A DNA stretch of 64,000 nt from Sphingomonadales bacterium UBA2369. GTDB lineage: Bacteria; Pseudomonadota; Alphaproteobacteria; Sphingomonadales; Sphingomonadaceae. Positions 10,712 through 17,821 of the stretch are shown piece by piece. The notes beneath the pieces are model-generated. The model did no database searches, had not been told where the DNA came from, and saw nothing but the letters and a program-made list of their open reading frames with translations. Every line of letters starts with the position of its first letter. Position 1 is the stretch's first letter. Both the position numbers and the translations under genes were made by a program. The DNA lies in the NCBI GenBank assembly GCA_002344055.1, contig DDTH01000001.1, positions 56,274-120,273 on the forward strand, read 5' to 3'.

Positions 10712-11122
10712 ATGAAATTCGCTGGTCCGATCGCATTCGCTGCCTTGGTGGCGCTGGCCGGTTGCGGCGGCGCCAAGTCGGAAGATGCCGAATATCGCAC
10801 TGCCTTTATCGGCCAGTGCGAGCAGCAGATGCGCGCCAATCCGCAATTTCCGGCGGGCGTGGATGTGCGGCAGGCCTGTTCGTGCGGCGTCGAAACGGCC
10901 TTCGCCCACAAGAGTGGCGTGACGACCTATGCCCAGTCGCCGGAGGGCCAGCAGGCCTTCGCCCGGGCGCTGGCCACCTGCGTCCAGCAGCGTCTGGGCG
11001 CTGGGCAGACGCCGGCAGCCCAGCCCGCCCCTGCCATGCCGCCGGCCGCCGCGCCCGTCCCGGCCCCCGACCTGGTCGAAGAGGAAGCCGAGATCAACGC
11101 CGAAGGCGAGTATACGGAATAG
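10712..11122 (+). CDS. Small lipoprotein with C/CxCG cysteine pattern
   Basis: Unnamed 136-residue protein. It begins with a lipoprotein signal whose lipobox is LAGC (Cys18). The mature part has a cysteine, then CSCG about 20 residues on, then another cysteine about 30 residues further, and ends in a Pro/Ala/Glu-rich acidic tail. The same layout recurs in the lipoprotein at 24831-25253, so the two look like paralogues. ATG 10712 follows the purine-rich GGGGGCATGAG. Upstream in-frame ATGs would run through the ftsZ terminator. Predicted to be anchored in the envelope; function unknown. Confidence 0.8.
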   Translation: MKFAGPIAFAALVALAGCGGAKSEDAEYRTAFIGQCEQQMRANPQFPAGVDVRQACSCGVETAFAHKSGVTTYAQSPEGQQAFARALATCVQQRLGAGQTPAAQPAPAMPPAAAPVPAPDLVEEEAEINAEGEYTE

Positions 11123-11245
11123 CAGACCCGCGCCGGAACTCCGGAGCTCCGTGCGACGACAACCCATCCCTTTCCAGTACCGGCTGACCGCAACCCTGGA
11201 CGTCAAGTCATTGCCGCCAAGGATGAATCCGGTTCTATTGCGGGC

Positions 11246-13192
11246 ATGAGGCATCACCGGGGATGGGGCTTCCGTGGCGCGCTTGTCGCTGCGGTTTCGG
11301 GAACGTTCGTGCTGAGCGGCGCGGCGCATGCGCAGGGTGCCGCTTCGGCGCCTGCGCCTGGCGCAGGGCTTCGTCAGCAATTGTCCGATCTGGCCGCCAA
11401 TCCGCAGAGCGTGAACGAATTGATCGCCACCGGCCGCGCCGCGCTGGCGATGGGCGACGGCCATGGCGCGCTGGGCTTCTTCACCCGCGCCGAGCAGCTT
11501 GCCACCAACGATGCGCGCGTGAGGGCGGGCATGGCCGCGGCCAATGTCCGCATCGGCCGGCCCGAGACCGCCTTGACCTTGTTCGCCGAGGCAATCGCCG
11601 CGGGTGCGCCGGTGAACGAATTGCTCGCGGACCGCGGCCTTGCCTATGACATGGCCGGGCAGACGGCGCGGGCGCAGCAGGATTATCTCGCCAGCCTGCG
11701 TCATCGCGACGATGCCGAAGTGCGGCGCCGCCTGGCGCTGAGCCTGGCGATCAGCGGCCAGCGCGAGGCCGCCTTGCGCCTGATCGAGCCGCAGATCCGC
11801 AGCGGCGACCGGGCCGGGCAGCGCGCCCGCATCCTGGTGCTCGCTCTGGCCGGCGATGCGCGGGGCGCCAGCGCCGCCGCCAACGATGCGCTGACGCCGC
11901 AGCAGGCCAGTTCGCTCGCGCCCTTCCTGACGCGCATGGCTTCGCTTTCGCCGGGCGATATGGCCGCCGCCGCCAATCTCGGCCGCGTGCCGGGCGGCAA
12001 TGCGGTCCGCCAGGCCTCGGCCCGTGCCGAAGCCGATCCCGGGGCGCTCGCTTTCGCGGGCGGCGGGGCGACGGCGCTGCCAGCCCGCCTGCCGGTCGCT
12101 CTGGCCGATGCCTCGACCCCGCGCCGCCGGCCGGGCGGTGTAACCGGCAATGCCTCCGCGCCAGCCGGTGCGACGCAGGACCGCAATGCCGCCGCGCGCG
12201 ATGCCGGACGGCCCCGGGGCGGCTGGACCAATGCGTCGAGCACAACAGCCGTGCGGCCGCCGGCCGGGCCGGTGGCAACCCCGGCGGCGACCACCACGAC
12301 TGCGCTTCTGCAGCCGCATCCGCACGAACCGCTTCGGATCAGCAGCGCCGCGCTCGAACAGCCCACTCTGGCCAATTCCGAGCAGGCCCAGCCCCGCATT
12401 CCTGTTGCCCGCATCGGCGAGGCCGAGACGATTGCCCAGCCGGTGCGGCTGGCGGCGGCACAGCCGGAGCCGAATCCGGCGGCCAGCGATGCCCAGCCCG
12501 AGAATGACGACGAGCCGGTCGATGGCGCCGCCGCCAATCTGGCGGTGTGGAACAGCGGTGCCGCGCCCGCCGCTCCGGCCCGGGTCGAGGCCGCCGCGCC
12601 GCCGCCGGTGCGCGCCACGCCCGTCCAGGCTGCGCCCGTCCGGAATGTAACGCGGCGCGAGACGCCCGCGGCCGCCGCGCCCGCCGGTCCTGCCTTCTCG
12701 GACGTGGCGGCATCCGTTTCGTCGCTGCAGACCGAAACGCCGACGGCCGCCGCGCCGCGCCAGGCGCCTCCGGCCGCGCGCCCCGCCACGACGCGCAACC
12801 GCCCCGCCGCGGCCACGCCGACGCCGACACCGTCCGCCACGACACCGGCCCGGGCCACCAACGCCGCGACCCGCACCGGGACCGCCACCGCCCGCGCCGC
12901 CAACCCGCGGACCGCGCATCCGTCGCGCATCTGGGTGCAGCTGGGCGTTTCCAACAACCGCGCGGGCTTCAATTACGAGATGACCCGCATGCGCCGGCTG
13001 GCGCCCGAACTGGCCCGGCAGACTGCCCACACCGCACCGGTGGGCAGCAGCCATCGCTTGCTGGTCGGGCCGTTCCCGACCGATGCGGCGGCGCGGACGT
13101 TCATCAACACGCTGCGCCAGAAGGACATCCAGTCCATGGCCTGGACCAGCAGCGCCGGGACCGAGGTCGAGCGCCTGCCCGCCGGGCGATGA
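11246..13192 (+). CDS. Exported TPR and SPOR-domain protein
   Basis: The 648-residue protein has a signal peptide ending in AHA. TPR-like helical repeats follow over roughly residues 45-260 (LIATGRAALAMGDGHGALG; ELLADRGLAYDMAGQ). A long Ala/Pro/Thr-rich low-complexity stretch covers about 270-560. The C-terminal SPOR domain (IWVQLGVSNNRAGFNYEM to the end) is of the type that binds denuded glycan strands at septa. Position right after the dcw cluster fits a role in envelope or septal peptidoglycan. Its stop overlaps the next gene by 4 nt. The partner is not identified from sequence. Confidence 0.85.
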   Translation: MRHHRGWGFRGALVAAVSGTFVLSGAAHAQGAASAPAPGAGLRQQLSDLAANPQSVNELIATGRAALAMGDGHGALGFFTRAEQLATNDARVRAGMAAANVRIGRPETALTLFAEAIAAGAPVNELLADRGLAYDMAGQTARAQQDYLASLRHRDDAEVRRRLALSLAISGQREAALRLIEPQIRSGDRAGQRARILVLALAGDARGASAAANDALTPQQASSLAPFLTRMASLSPGDMAAAANLGRVPGGNAVRQASARAEADPGALAFAGGGATALPARLPVALADASTPRRRPGGVTGNASAPAGATQDRNAAARDAGRPRGGWTNASSTTAVRPPAGPVATPAATTTTALLQPHPHEPLRISSAALEQPTLANSEQAQPRIPVARIGEAETIAQPVRLAAAQPEPNPAASDAQPENDDEPVDGAAANLAVWNSGAAPAAPARVEAAAPPPVRATPVQAAPVRNVTRRETPAAAAPAGPAFSDVAASVSSLQTETPTAAAPRQAPPAARPATTRNRPAAATPTPTPSATTPARATNAATRTGTATARAANPRTAHPSRIWVQLGVSNNRAGFNYEMTRMRRLAPELARQTAHTAPVGSSHRLLVGPFPTDAAARTFINTLRQKDIQSMAWTSSAGTEVERLPAGR

Positions 13193-14349
13193 GTTCCGCA
13201 CCTTACGCCTCCCGGCCGGCGGCGAGCCGCGGGCGGCTCCACCATGAGAGCGACGCGAGCGCGCGCGGCCCCCGCGACGCCTTCCAGCGGGATCGCGACC
13301 GGATCATCCATTCCGCCCCGTTCCGGCGGCTGAAGAGCAAGACGCAGGTCTTCGTGATTCCCGACGGCGACCATTTCCGTGTGCGGCTGACCCACAGTCT
13401 GGAGGTGGCGCAGATCGCCCGGGTGATGGCGCGCGCGCTGGGCCTGAACGAGGACCTGACCGAGGCGCTGGCGCTGGCGCACGACATCGGCCACCCGCCC
13501 TTCGGCCATGCGGGCGAGGATGCGCTGACCGCGGCGATGGCGGACGGCGGCGGCTTCGATCACAATGCCCATACGCTGCGGCTGCTGACGAAGCTGGAGC
13601 GGCCCTATCCGCGCTTCGACGGCTACAATCTGAGCTGGGAGACGCTGGAGGGGCTGGCCAAGCACAATGGCCCGGTCGCGGCGCCAAGTTGGGCGCTGGC
13701 CGAGGCGAATGCGGCCTTCGATCTGGAGCTGGCGACCTGGCCGAGCCTGGAGGCGCAGGTCGCGGCGCTGGCGGACGATATCGCCTATGACAATCACGAT
13801 ATCGACGATGGCTTGCGGGCCGGTCTGTTCTCGCTGGAGGAGGTGCTGTCGGTGCCGCTCGTTCGGCGGGGCTGGGACGGGGTGCGGGCGGCCTTTCCGG
13901 ACGTGGACGATGCGCGGCTCGCACCGGAACTGGTGCGGCACCAGATCGGGGTGATGGTCGGCGACCTGCTGACCGAGACGCGGCGGCGGCTGGCCGAGGC
14001 CGATCCGCAAAGCCCGGACGATGTGCGGGCGGCCGGGCGAGCGCTCGTGGCCTTCTCGGCCGAGATGGCGGCCGAGGAACGGGCGCTGAAGGCCTTCCTC
14101 TACCGGCACATGTATGACGCGCCGGCGGTGCTGCCGGTGAAGCGGCGGGCGCAGCAGCTGATCGCCAATCTGTTCGCGGCCTATCGCGCCGATCCGGGGC
14201 TGCTGCCGGAGGAATGGCGGCCGGACGGGGACGATCCGGTGACGGTGGTCCGGGCGATCGGCGATTATGTGGCGGGCATGACCGACCGCTTCGCGATCCG
14301 GATGCACGAGCAATTGATCGGCCCGGCGGAGATGCCCGAGGGGTTCTGA
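13189..14349 (+). CDS. dGTPase-like HD-domain triphosphohydrolase
   Basis: Deoxyguanosinetriphosphate triphosphohydrolase-like protein, which splits dNTPs to nucleoside plus triphosphate. The HD-domain metal residues are in RLTHSLEVAQIAR, LAHDIGHPPFGHAGE, FDHNAHTLRLL and DDIAYDNHDIDDGL. ATG 13189 (MSSAPYASRPAA) overlaps the previous stop as ATGA and gives 386 residues, the short bacterial Dgt type. The long upstream extension of this frame is antisense-like and in shadow of the SPOR gene, so it is rejected. Confidence 0.92.
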   Translation: MSSAPYASRPAASRGRLHHESDASARGPRDAFQRDRDRIIHSAPFRRLKSKTQVFVIPDGDHFRVRLTHSLEVAQIARVMARALGLNEDLTEALALAHDIGHPPFGHAGEDALTAAMADGGGFDHNAHTLRLLTKLERPYPRFDGYNLSWETLEGLAKHNGPVAAPSWALAEANAAFDLELATWPSLEAQVAALADDIAYDNHDIDDGLRAGLFSLEEVLSVPLVRRGWDGVRAAFPDVDDARLAPELVRHQIGVMVGDLLTETRRRLAEADPQSPDDVRAAGRALVAFSAEMAAEERALKAFLYRHMYDAPAVLPVKRRAQQLIANLFAAYRADPGLLPEEWRPDGDDPVTVVRAIGDYVAGMTDRFAIRMHEQLIGPAEMPEGF

Positions 14350-14358
14350 GCGCCGCCG

Positions 14359-14467
14359 GAAGGTTCATCGCGCGCGGCCGGAAGTTTCTTCGGGTGTCGA
14401 AGGTTCACACCCCCAGGGCGAAAAATCAGAACGAACCTTTCGCACCTTCCGCGCCTTTCGAACCTTC
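14359..14467. repeat. GAAGGTTC / GAACCTTC interspersed repeats
   Basis: GAAGGTTCA occurs at 14359-14367 and 14399-14407. The complementary GAACCTT occurs at 14433-14439 and GAACCTTC at 14460-14467, with related CACCTTCC and GCCTTTCG between. The copies cover both the 3' end of the small HTH-like gene and its downstream spacer, and could form hairpins of about 8 bp. Confidence 0.5.
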
Positions 14468-14839
14468 GCCCCGCAGGCTCGCCGCAAAGCCGCGGACCAC
14501 GTCCCGCGCGGCGGCGAGGCGGGCCGCCTCCTGCTGCCGCGCGCGGGCGTCCCAGCGGGCCTGCTTGGAGAGGCCGAAGGCGGCGCAGCAGGCGGCGACG
14601 AACGAGGCGGCGTCGGGCCGGTGGCGAAGCCGCGCGGCGCTCTGCGGGCTGGCGTGGCACAAAGCGGCGGCGCGATCCGCGCGCCCGGTCGCGGCGATCC
14701 CGGCGACGTAGAGGCGCTGCTTGTCCGGCGACCAGCCGTCGATCCGGGCGCGCAGCCTCACCGGCGTGAAGAAGAGGGTGGAGGTGGGCTCGTGCGTCGC
14801 GGCGACGAGAGCGGCGATGATGTGCGGGGGCGGTTTCAT
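14426..14839 (-). CDS. Small HTH-like protein with repeat-derived tail
   Basis: Unnamed 137-residue protein. Residues 25-75 (RIDGWSPDKQRLYVAGIAA then AALCHASPQSAARLRHR) look like the short 'W-x-P-x-K-Q' proteins with a resolvase-like HTH common in sphingomonads, followed by a basic helix (KQARWDARARQQEAARLAA). The end, GEGSKGAEGAKGSF, is written by a short DNA repeat that continues past the stop. The start at 14839 (MKPPPHIIAALVAA) is preferred over a more upstream one. DNA binding is inferred only. Confidence 0.55.
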   Translation of the reverse strand: MKPPPHIIAALVAATHEPTSTLFFTPVRLRARIDGWSPDKQRLYVAGIAATGRADRAAALCHASPQSAARLRHRPDAASFVAACCAAFGLSKQARWDARARQQEAARLAAARDVVRGFAASLRGEGSKGAEGAKGSF

Positions 14840-15019
14840 CCACGAGGGTAGGACAGATGGAATCCTATTGGGCAAGGGCTTGGTGGCGGGGAAGGAAGGG
14901 TGGTCACGCGGAGGCGCGGAGAAGCGGGGTCTGCGGCCTTCCGACGCATTGGCATGCCGGGTGTCCGAGGCTCCTGCGCCGAAGGTGCAGCGTTTCCCCT
15001 CCGCGCCTGACAACCGCAG

Positions 15020-15048
15020 TTGACATATCCTGATATGTCAACTATAGG
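15020..15048 (+). promoter_or_regulatory. higBA promoter with palindromic operator
   Basis: A -35 TTGACA (15020-15025) and a -10 TATAGG (15043-15048) are separated by exactly 17 nt. TTGACATAT (15020-15028) and ATATGTCAA (15033-15041) form a perfect 9-bp inverted repeat that covers the -35 and most of the spacer, so a bound antitoxin complex would block polymerase. The -10 merges into AGGAG, the probable ribosome binding site for the toxin ATG at 15055. A transcript could therefore have almost no leader. Confidence 0.7.
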
Positions 15049-15054
15049 AGACAT

Positions 15055-15348
15055 ATGATCGAGGTGCGCCAGACCACCCGATTTGCCACCTGGCTCGCCG
15101 GTTTGCGGGACGAAAGGGCGCGGGCGCGCATTTTGAAGCGGCTCGACCGGGCGGCGGACGGAAATCTCGGAGACGTCGCGCCGGTCGGCGAGGGCGTGTC
15201 GGAGATGCGGATATTCTATGGCCCCGGCTACCGCGTCTATTTCGTGCAGCGCGGATCGGAACTGATCGTGCTGCTGTGCGGCGGCGACAAGGCGACGCAG
15301 CGCGCCGACATTGCGGAAGCCAAGGCGATGGCGAAGGAGATCGAATGA
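15055..15348 (+). CDS. HigB/RelE-type toxin
   Basis: The 97-residue protein matches the 'addiction module killer protein' group of the RelE/HigB superfamily, ribosome-dependent mRNA interferases. It opens with FATWLAGLRDERARARILKRL, has the strand MRIFYGPGYRVYF with basic and aromatic residues, and ends with CGGDKATQRADIAEAKAMA, the usual C-terminal signature. AGGAG lies 5 nt before the ATG. Its stop overlaps the antitoxin start (ATGA), giving the toxin-first order typical of HigBA. Confidence 0.9.
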   Translation: MIEVRQTTRFATWLAGLRDERARARILKRLDRAADGNLGDVAPVGEGVSEMRIFYGPGYRVYFVQRGSELIVLLCGGDKATQRADIAEAKAMAKEIE

Positions 15349-15653
15349 TGGGCAAGATCGAAACCACGAAGTTCGATTCCGCCGACTATCTGAACAGCGC
15401 CGAGGCGATCGCCGCCTATCTTGAAGCCTATCTGGAGGATGCGACGCCGGAGGAATTGCGCAAGGCGCTGGCCACGGTGGCGCGTTCGCACGGCGTGTCC
15501 GATCTCGCGCGGCGCAGCGGGGTGAGCCGGCCGGGGATCTACAAGGCGCTGGGGGAAGACGGGAATCCGTCGTTCGAGACGGTGCGGTCGATTTTGAGCG
15601 CGATGGGCTTGCGGTTGACGGTGGAGCCGATCGAGAGGGCGGAGGCGGCGTAG
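15345..15653 (+). CDS. HigA-type antitoxin, XRE-like HTH
   Basis: A 102-residue 'addiction module antidote protein'. The N-terminus TTKFDSADYLNSAEAIAAYL is typical of the toxin-binding part. The C-terminal helix-turn-helix GVSDLARRSGVSRPGIYKAL should bind the palindrome upstream of the toxin gene. ATG 15345 overlaps the toxin stop; a second ATG follows directly at 15348. The gene ends 18 nt before the first full copy of the repeat that has broken neighbouring genes, and appears intact. Confidence 0.9.
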   Translation: MMGKIETTKFDSADYLNSAEAIAAYLEAYLEDATPEELRKALATVARSHGVSDLARRSGVSRPGIYKALGEDGNPSFETVRSILSAMGLRLTVEPIERAEAA

Positions 15654-15670
15654 GCGGAGCACCAAAATTA

Positions 15671-15719
15671 GTGCACTGTCACCGTAATCGCACCGTAATC
15701 GTGCACTGTCACCGTAATC
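15671..15719. repeat. Short repeat block A
   Basis: The unit GTGCACTGTCACCGTAATC is present at 15671-15689 and 15701-15719, with a partial CACCGTAATC at 15691-15700; the first copy is preceded by AAATTA. The same unit returns at 16226-16290. The right edge coincides exactly with the point where a PemK-like reading frame begins. The unit is like the short elements mobilised by REP-associated transposases, but no such transposase lies in the window. Confidence 0.8.
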
Positions 15720-15968
15720 CATAGCGCCCCGGAACGCAGCGGCGATGCGGTCGCAATGCCGGCTATCGTCAAGCGAGACCTGGGGCTGGACCGGGAGCGA
15801 AGCTGGATCGTGACCAGCGAGATCAACCGCTTCCACTGGGTCGGACCCGACGTGAGACCGCTGGAGCATGGCGACCCGATCTACGGCGCCATTCCGGATT
15901 GGCTGCTGAAGCCGGTGCGGGAAAGGCTCGCAGCGGGGCGGCTGAAGGTCACGAACCGAACGGGTTGA
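15720..15968 (+). pseudogene. PemK/MazF-like toxin, 3' fragment
   Basis: The frame from 15720 reads HSAPERSGDAVAMPAIVKRD and continues through DLGLDRERSWIV, NRFHWVGPDVRP and YGAIPDWLLKPVRERL to the stop. This matches the C-terminal two-thirds of the PemK-like growth inhibitors in which a loop T-H-S-x-P precedes the GLD-RSW-I strand. The N-terminal beta-barrel strands and any start region are gone; the first retained codon follows directly on repeat block A. An ATG at 15756 exists but would be internal to the domain. Expected to be non-functional. Confidence 0.65.
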
Positions 15969-16022
15969 CGCGGCAGCACGCCCAACTTGACGGGAGACGG
16001 GAAAGGCAACAGATTCCCGCCT

Positions 16023-16226
16023 ATGACCCTTGCCGGCTTCGAACGGATTGCAGTCGATCCCGCCATTTGCGGCGGACGTCCGGTCGTGGCCGGGACGCGG
16101 GTGCGGGTGACGGACGTGCTGGAAATGCTGGCGGGCGGGGCGAGCGCGGCGGAGATCGTCGCGGACTATCCCTATCTGACCGAAGCGGACGTGCGGGCGG
16201 TGCTCGCTTACGCCGCCAGAAATTAG
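16023..16226 (+). CDS. DUF433 protein, probably truncated at its 3' end
   Basis: The 67 residues match DUF433, a winged-helix-like antitoxin family usually paired with a PIN-like DUF5615 toxin. They read FERIAVDPAICGGRPVVAGT, RVRVTDVLEMLAGGAS and EIVADYPYLTEADVRAVLAY. The stop codon TAG is supplied by repeat block B: native sequence ends at AYAAR and the repeat contributes N-stop. No DUF5615 toxin follows. ATG 16023 is chosen; a TTG at 15987 is possible. It may still fold, but it is an orphan. Confidence 0.7.
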   Translation: MTLAGFERIAVDPAICGGRPVVAGTRVRVTDVLEMLAGGASAAEIVADYPYLTEADVRAVLAYAARN

Positions 16227-16290
16227 TGCACTGTCACCGTAATCGCAGAAATTAGTGCACTGTCACCGTAATCGAGCTGTCACCGTAATC
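16226..16290. repeat. Short repeat block B
   Basis: Full units of GTGCACTGTCACCGTAATC lie at 16226-16244 and 16255-16273, each preceded by AGAAATTA, and a partial TGTCACCGTAATC lies at 16278-16290. GAGCT flanks the partial copy on both sides. The block supplies the stop of the DUF433 gene on one side and the abnormal C-terminal tail of the dehydrogenase fragment on the other. Confidence 0.8.
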
Positions 16291-16587
16291 GAGCTCGGCT
16301 CCCCCGTGGAACATGCGGGTGAGGCCGGTGGGCGAGAGCATCAGCGGCCAGGCGACCGGCTGGCCGAACAGGGTGGTCGCGGTGCGGATGCGCGACACGT
16401 CGGTCAGCACGTCGGGGATGAGCTCGCAGTCCGCGAAGGCGCCGCTGTTCCGCGCGAGCGTCACCTCATCATCGGCGCCGCCGTCTATGTAGTCGAAGAT
16501 GGGACCGGGCAGCGCGCGGCGGGCGAGGCGGCGGAGGTCCGCGATGTTGTTGGCGCGATGGGGGCGGAAGGTGGAGCCGAGGGGCAT
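16252..16587 (-). pseudogene. FMN-dependent alpha-hydroxy-acid dehydrogenase, 5' fragment
   Basis: The 111-codon frame begins like LldD/glycolate-oxidase family enzymes: NIADLRRLARRALPGPIFDY, DGGADDEVTLARN, then FGQPVAWPLMLSPTGLTRMFHG. Native homology stops at GGAEL (16291), after which the frame runs into repeat block B read backwards (DYGDSSITVTVH, stop). Full-length members have about 350-400 residues, so most of the TIM barrel and the catalytic histidine are missing. It is a remnant, starting 10 nt from the methylase stop. Confidence 0.85.
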
Positions 16588-16596
16588 CAGACCAAA

Positions 16597-17532
16597 CTAG
16601 TCAGTTAGCAAGAGCCGATCTCGAACCAGTTCGCTTTCTAGCGTTTCCCCACCCATCTGAAATCTGCGCAGCATTGAGCGACCGACGTTCAACATCTCCT
16701 CGCGAGCGAAGAGTCCGTGCGGGATCGTGATATCGCACAGCTGGTTCCCAGACTTCTTGGAGCCATCGATACTCAGAGCTACGAATGCTCCTCGACGTTT
16801 GGCTTTGCCAATGGCCTCCATCAGGGAAGAAAGACTGAAAGACTGTGCGCCATATAAGATGGTCTGACTGTGACTGTATGGTGGATCGCAGTAAACGATA
16901 TCCCCTGGCCCAGCACGCTCGAGAGCGGCCTCGAAAGAACGGTTAAAAAACGTAGTTCCCCTGACACGCAATGCCCAATCATCGACTCGAGTGGCAAACT
17001 TCTCAGGCGTCATAGGGGTGTGAGGTCCGCAAGGTGTCGACATGTAGCCATCACTTTGGCGAAAACGAACAACACCTCCGTAACAGGTGCGACTTAAAAA
17101 GAGCAGGTCGGCCCCGTTTGGAAAATCTCGGTAATCATCCTGCGCTTTGCGATAGGCGTCTTGCTTGCTCGTCAGATCGATCTCAGCGTGGCGGCGGGAA
17201 TACCAAACTTTAAGTTGCGCAGGATCAAAACGCAAAGTCTGCCAAATATCGATCAACGGACCGAAAACATCCGAACCTTCCGCTCGAACTGGCGCCATCG
17301 CAGCGAGGACTGCCCCGGAACCGAGAAAAGGCTCGAAATACGTTCGGTACGACGGTGGAAAATGCTGGATGATCGCCTCAGCAAAGCGCTGCTTATTTCC
17401 AATCCACTTGAGCAACTGCCCCTTTGGTGGGTTGGATCGCGTTGGATATCGCTTGGCCGCTTCCGCTGGAAAAGATCCATTATTCGAAAGCGGAAGCTCA
17501 ATCAGCGCGTCAGGCGATCCAGAATATTCCAT
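16597..17532 (-). CDS. D12-class adenine-specific DNA methyltransferase
   Basis: A 311-residue N6-adenine methylase of the Dam/DpnM (D12, alpha) type. Residues 40-47 read LLKWIGNK (motif X), 66-75 FEPFLGSGAV (motif I, AdoMet) and 216-219 DPPY (motif IV, catalytic). It is divergent from a short HTH gene and a putative nuclease, the M versus C-R layout of type II restriction-modification loci. Base composition is visibly less GC-rich than the flanking genes, which suggests transfer. Recognition sequence cannot be read from the protein; GATC-like targets are common in this class. Confidence 0.9.
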   Translation of the reverse strand: MEYSGSPDALIELPLSNNGSFPAEAAKRYPTRSNPPKGQLLKWIGNKQRFAEAIIQHFPPSYRTYFEPFLGSGAVLAAMAPVRAEGSDVFGPLIDIWQTLRFDPAQLKVWYSRRHAEIDLTSKQDAYRKAQDDYRDFPNGADLLFLSRTCYGGVVRFRQSDGYMSTPCGPHTPMTPEKFATRVDDWALRVRGTTFFNRSFEAALERAGPGDIVYCDPPYSHSQTILYGAQSFSLSSLMEAIGKAKRRGAFVALSIDGSKKSGNQLCDITIPHGLFAREEMLNVGRSMLRRFQMGGETLESELVRDRLLLTD

Positions 17533-17533
17533 T

Positions 17534-17567
17534 TTGGGATTTTATCCTAACCGGTCCACTGGGTCAA
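17534..17567. promoter_or_regulatory. Bidirectional control region of the RM locus
   Basis: On the minus strand a near-consensus promoter for the methylase has -35 TTGACC (17567-17562), a 17-nt spacer and -10 TAAAAT (17544-17539). The expected start falls at the ATG, implying a leaderless mRNA. TTGGGATTTTATCCTAA (17534-17550) is an imperfect palindrome (6 of 7 pairs) that covers this -10. It is a plausible operator for the HTH protein encoded on the other strand, which also lacks a ribosome binding site. Confidence 0.6.
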
Positions 17568-17569
17568 TA

Positions 17570-17821
17570 ATGCAAGGTTTCGGTGATCCACAACGACGCA
17601 ACGAAGTGTCTCGCGCATTGAAAGCACTGCGCGAGGCTGCCGGCATCACACAAGCAGAATTGGCGGTAAAATTGGGCACGCAGCAATCCTTTGTGAGCAA
17701 ATATGAGGCTGGAGAGCGCCGCTTGGATGTTCCCGAAACGTTCGCCGTTTGTCAAGCTGTGGATGCATCTTTCGTCGAGCTTACTGCTCGATTGAATCAA
17801 GCGTGGAGTAAACGGTCGTGA
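17570..17821 (+). CDS. XRE-family regulator, probable RM controller (C) protein
   Basis: The 83-residue HTH protein has its helix pair in QAELAVKLGTQQSFVSKYEA followed by GERRLDVPE. Size and position, divergent from the methylase and 4 nt overlapping the putative nuclease, match C proteins that time methylase and nuclease expression. ATG 17570 has no Shine-Dalgarno sequence, as often found for leaderless C genes. The upstream extension of this frame lies antisense to the methylase and is rejected. Control function is inferred from context. Confidence 0.8.
   Translation: MQGFGDPQRRNEVSRALKALREAAGITQAELAVKLGTQQSFVSKYEAGERRLDVPETFAVCQAVDASFVELTARLNQAWSKRS

Noticed and set aside
10679..13201. 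An 840-codon minus-strand open frame opposite the TPR/SPOR gene
   Set aside because: Antisense to a gene with signal peptide, TPR and SPOR domain; the translation is low-complexity Arg/Gly with no motifs.
15671..16290. Possible CRISPR array
   Set aside because: Only four full and two partial copies of a 19-nt unit, in two clusters 500 bp apart with genes between, no regular spacers and no cas genes.
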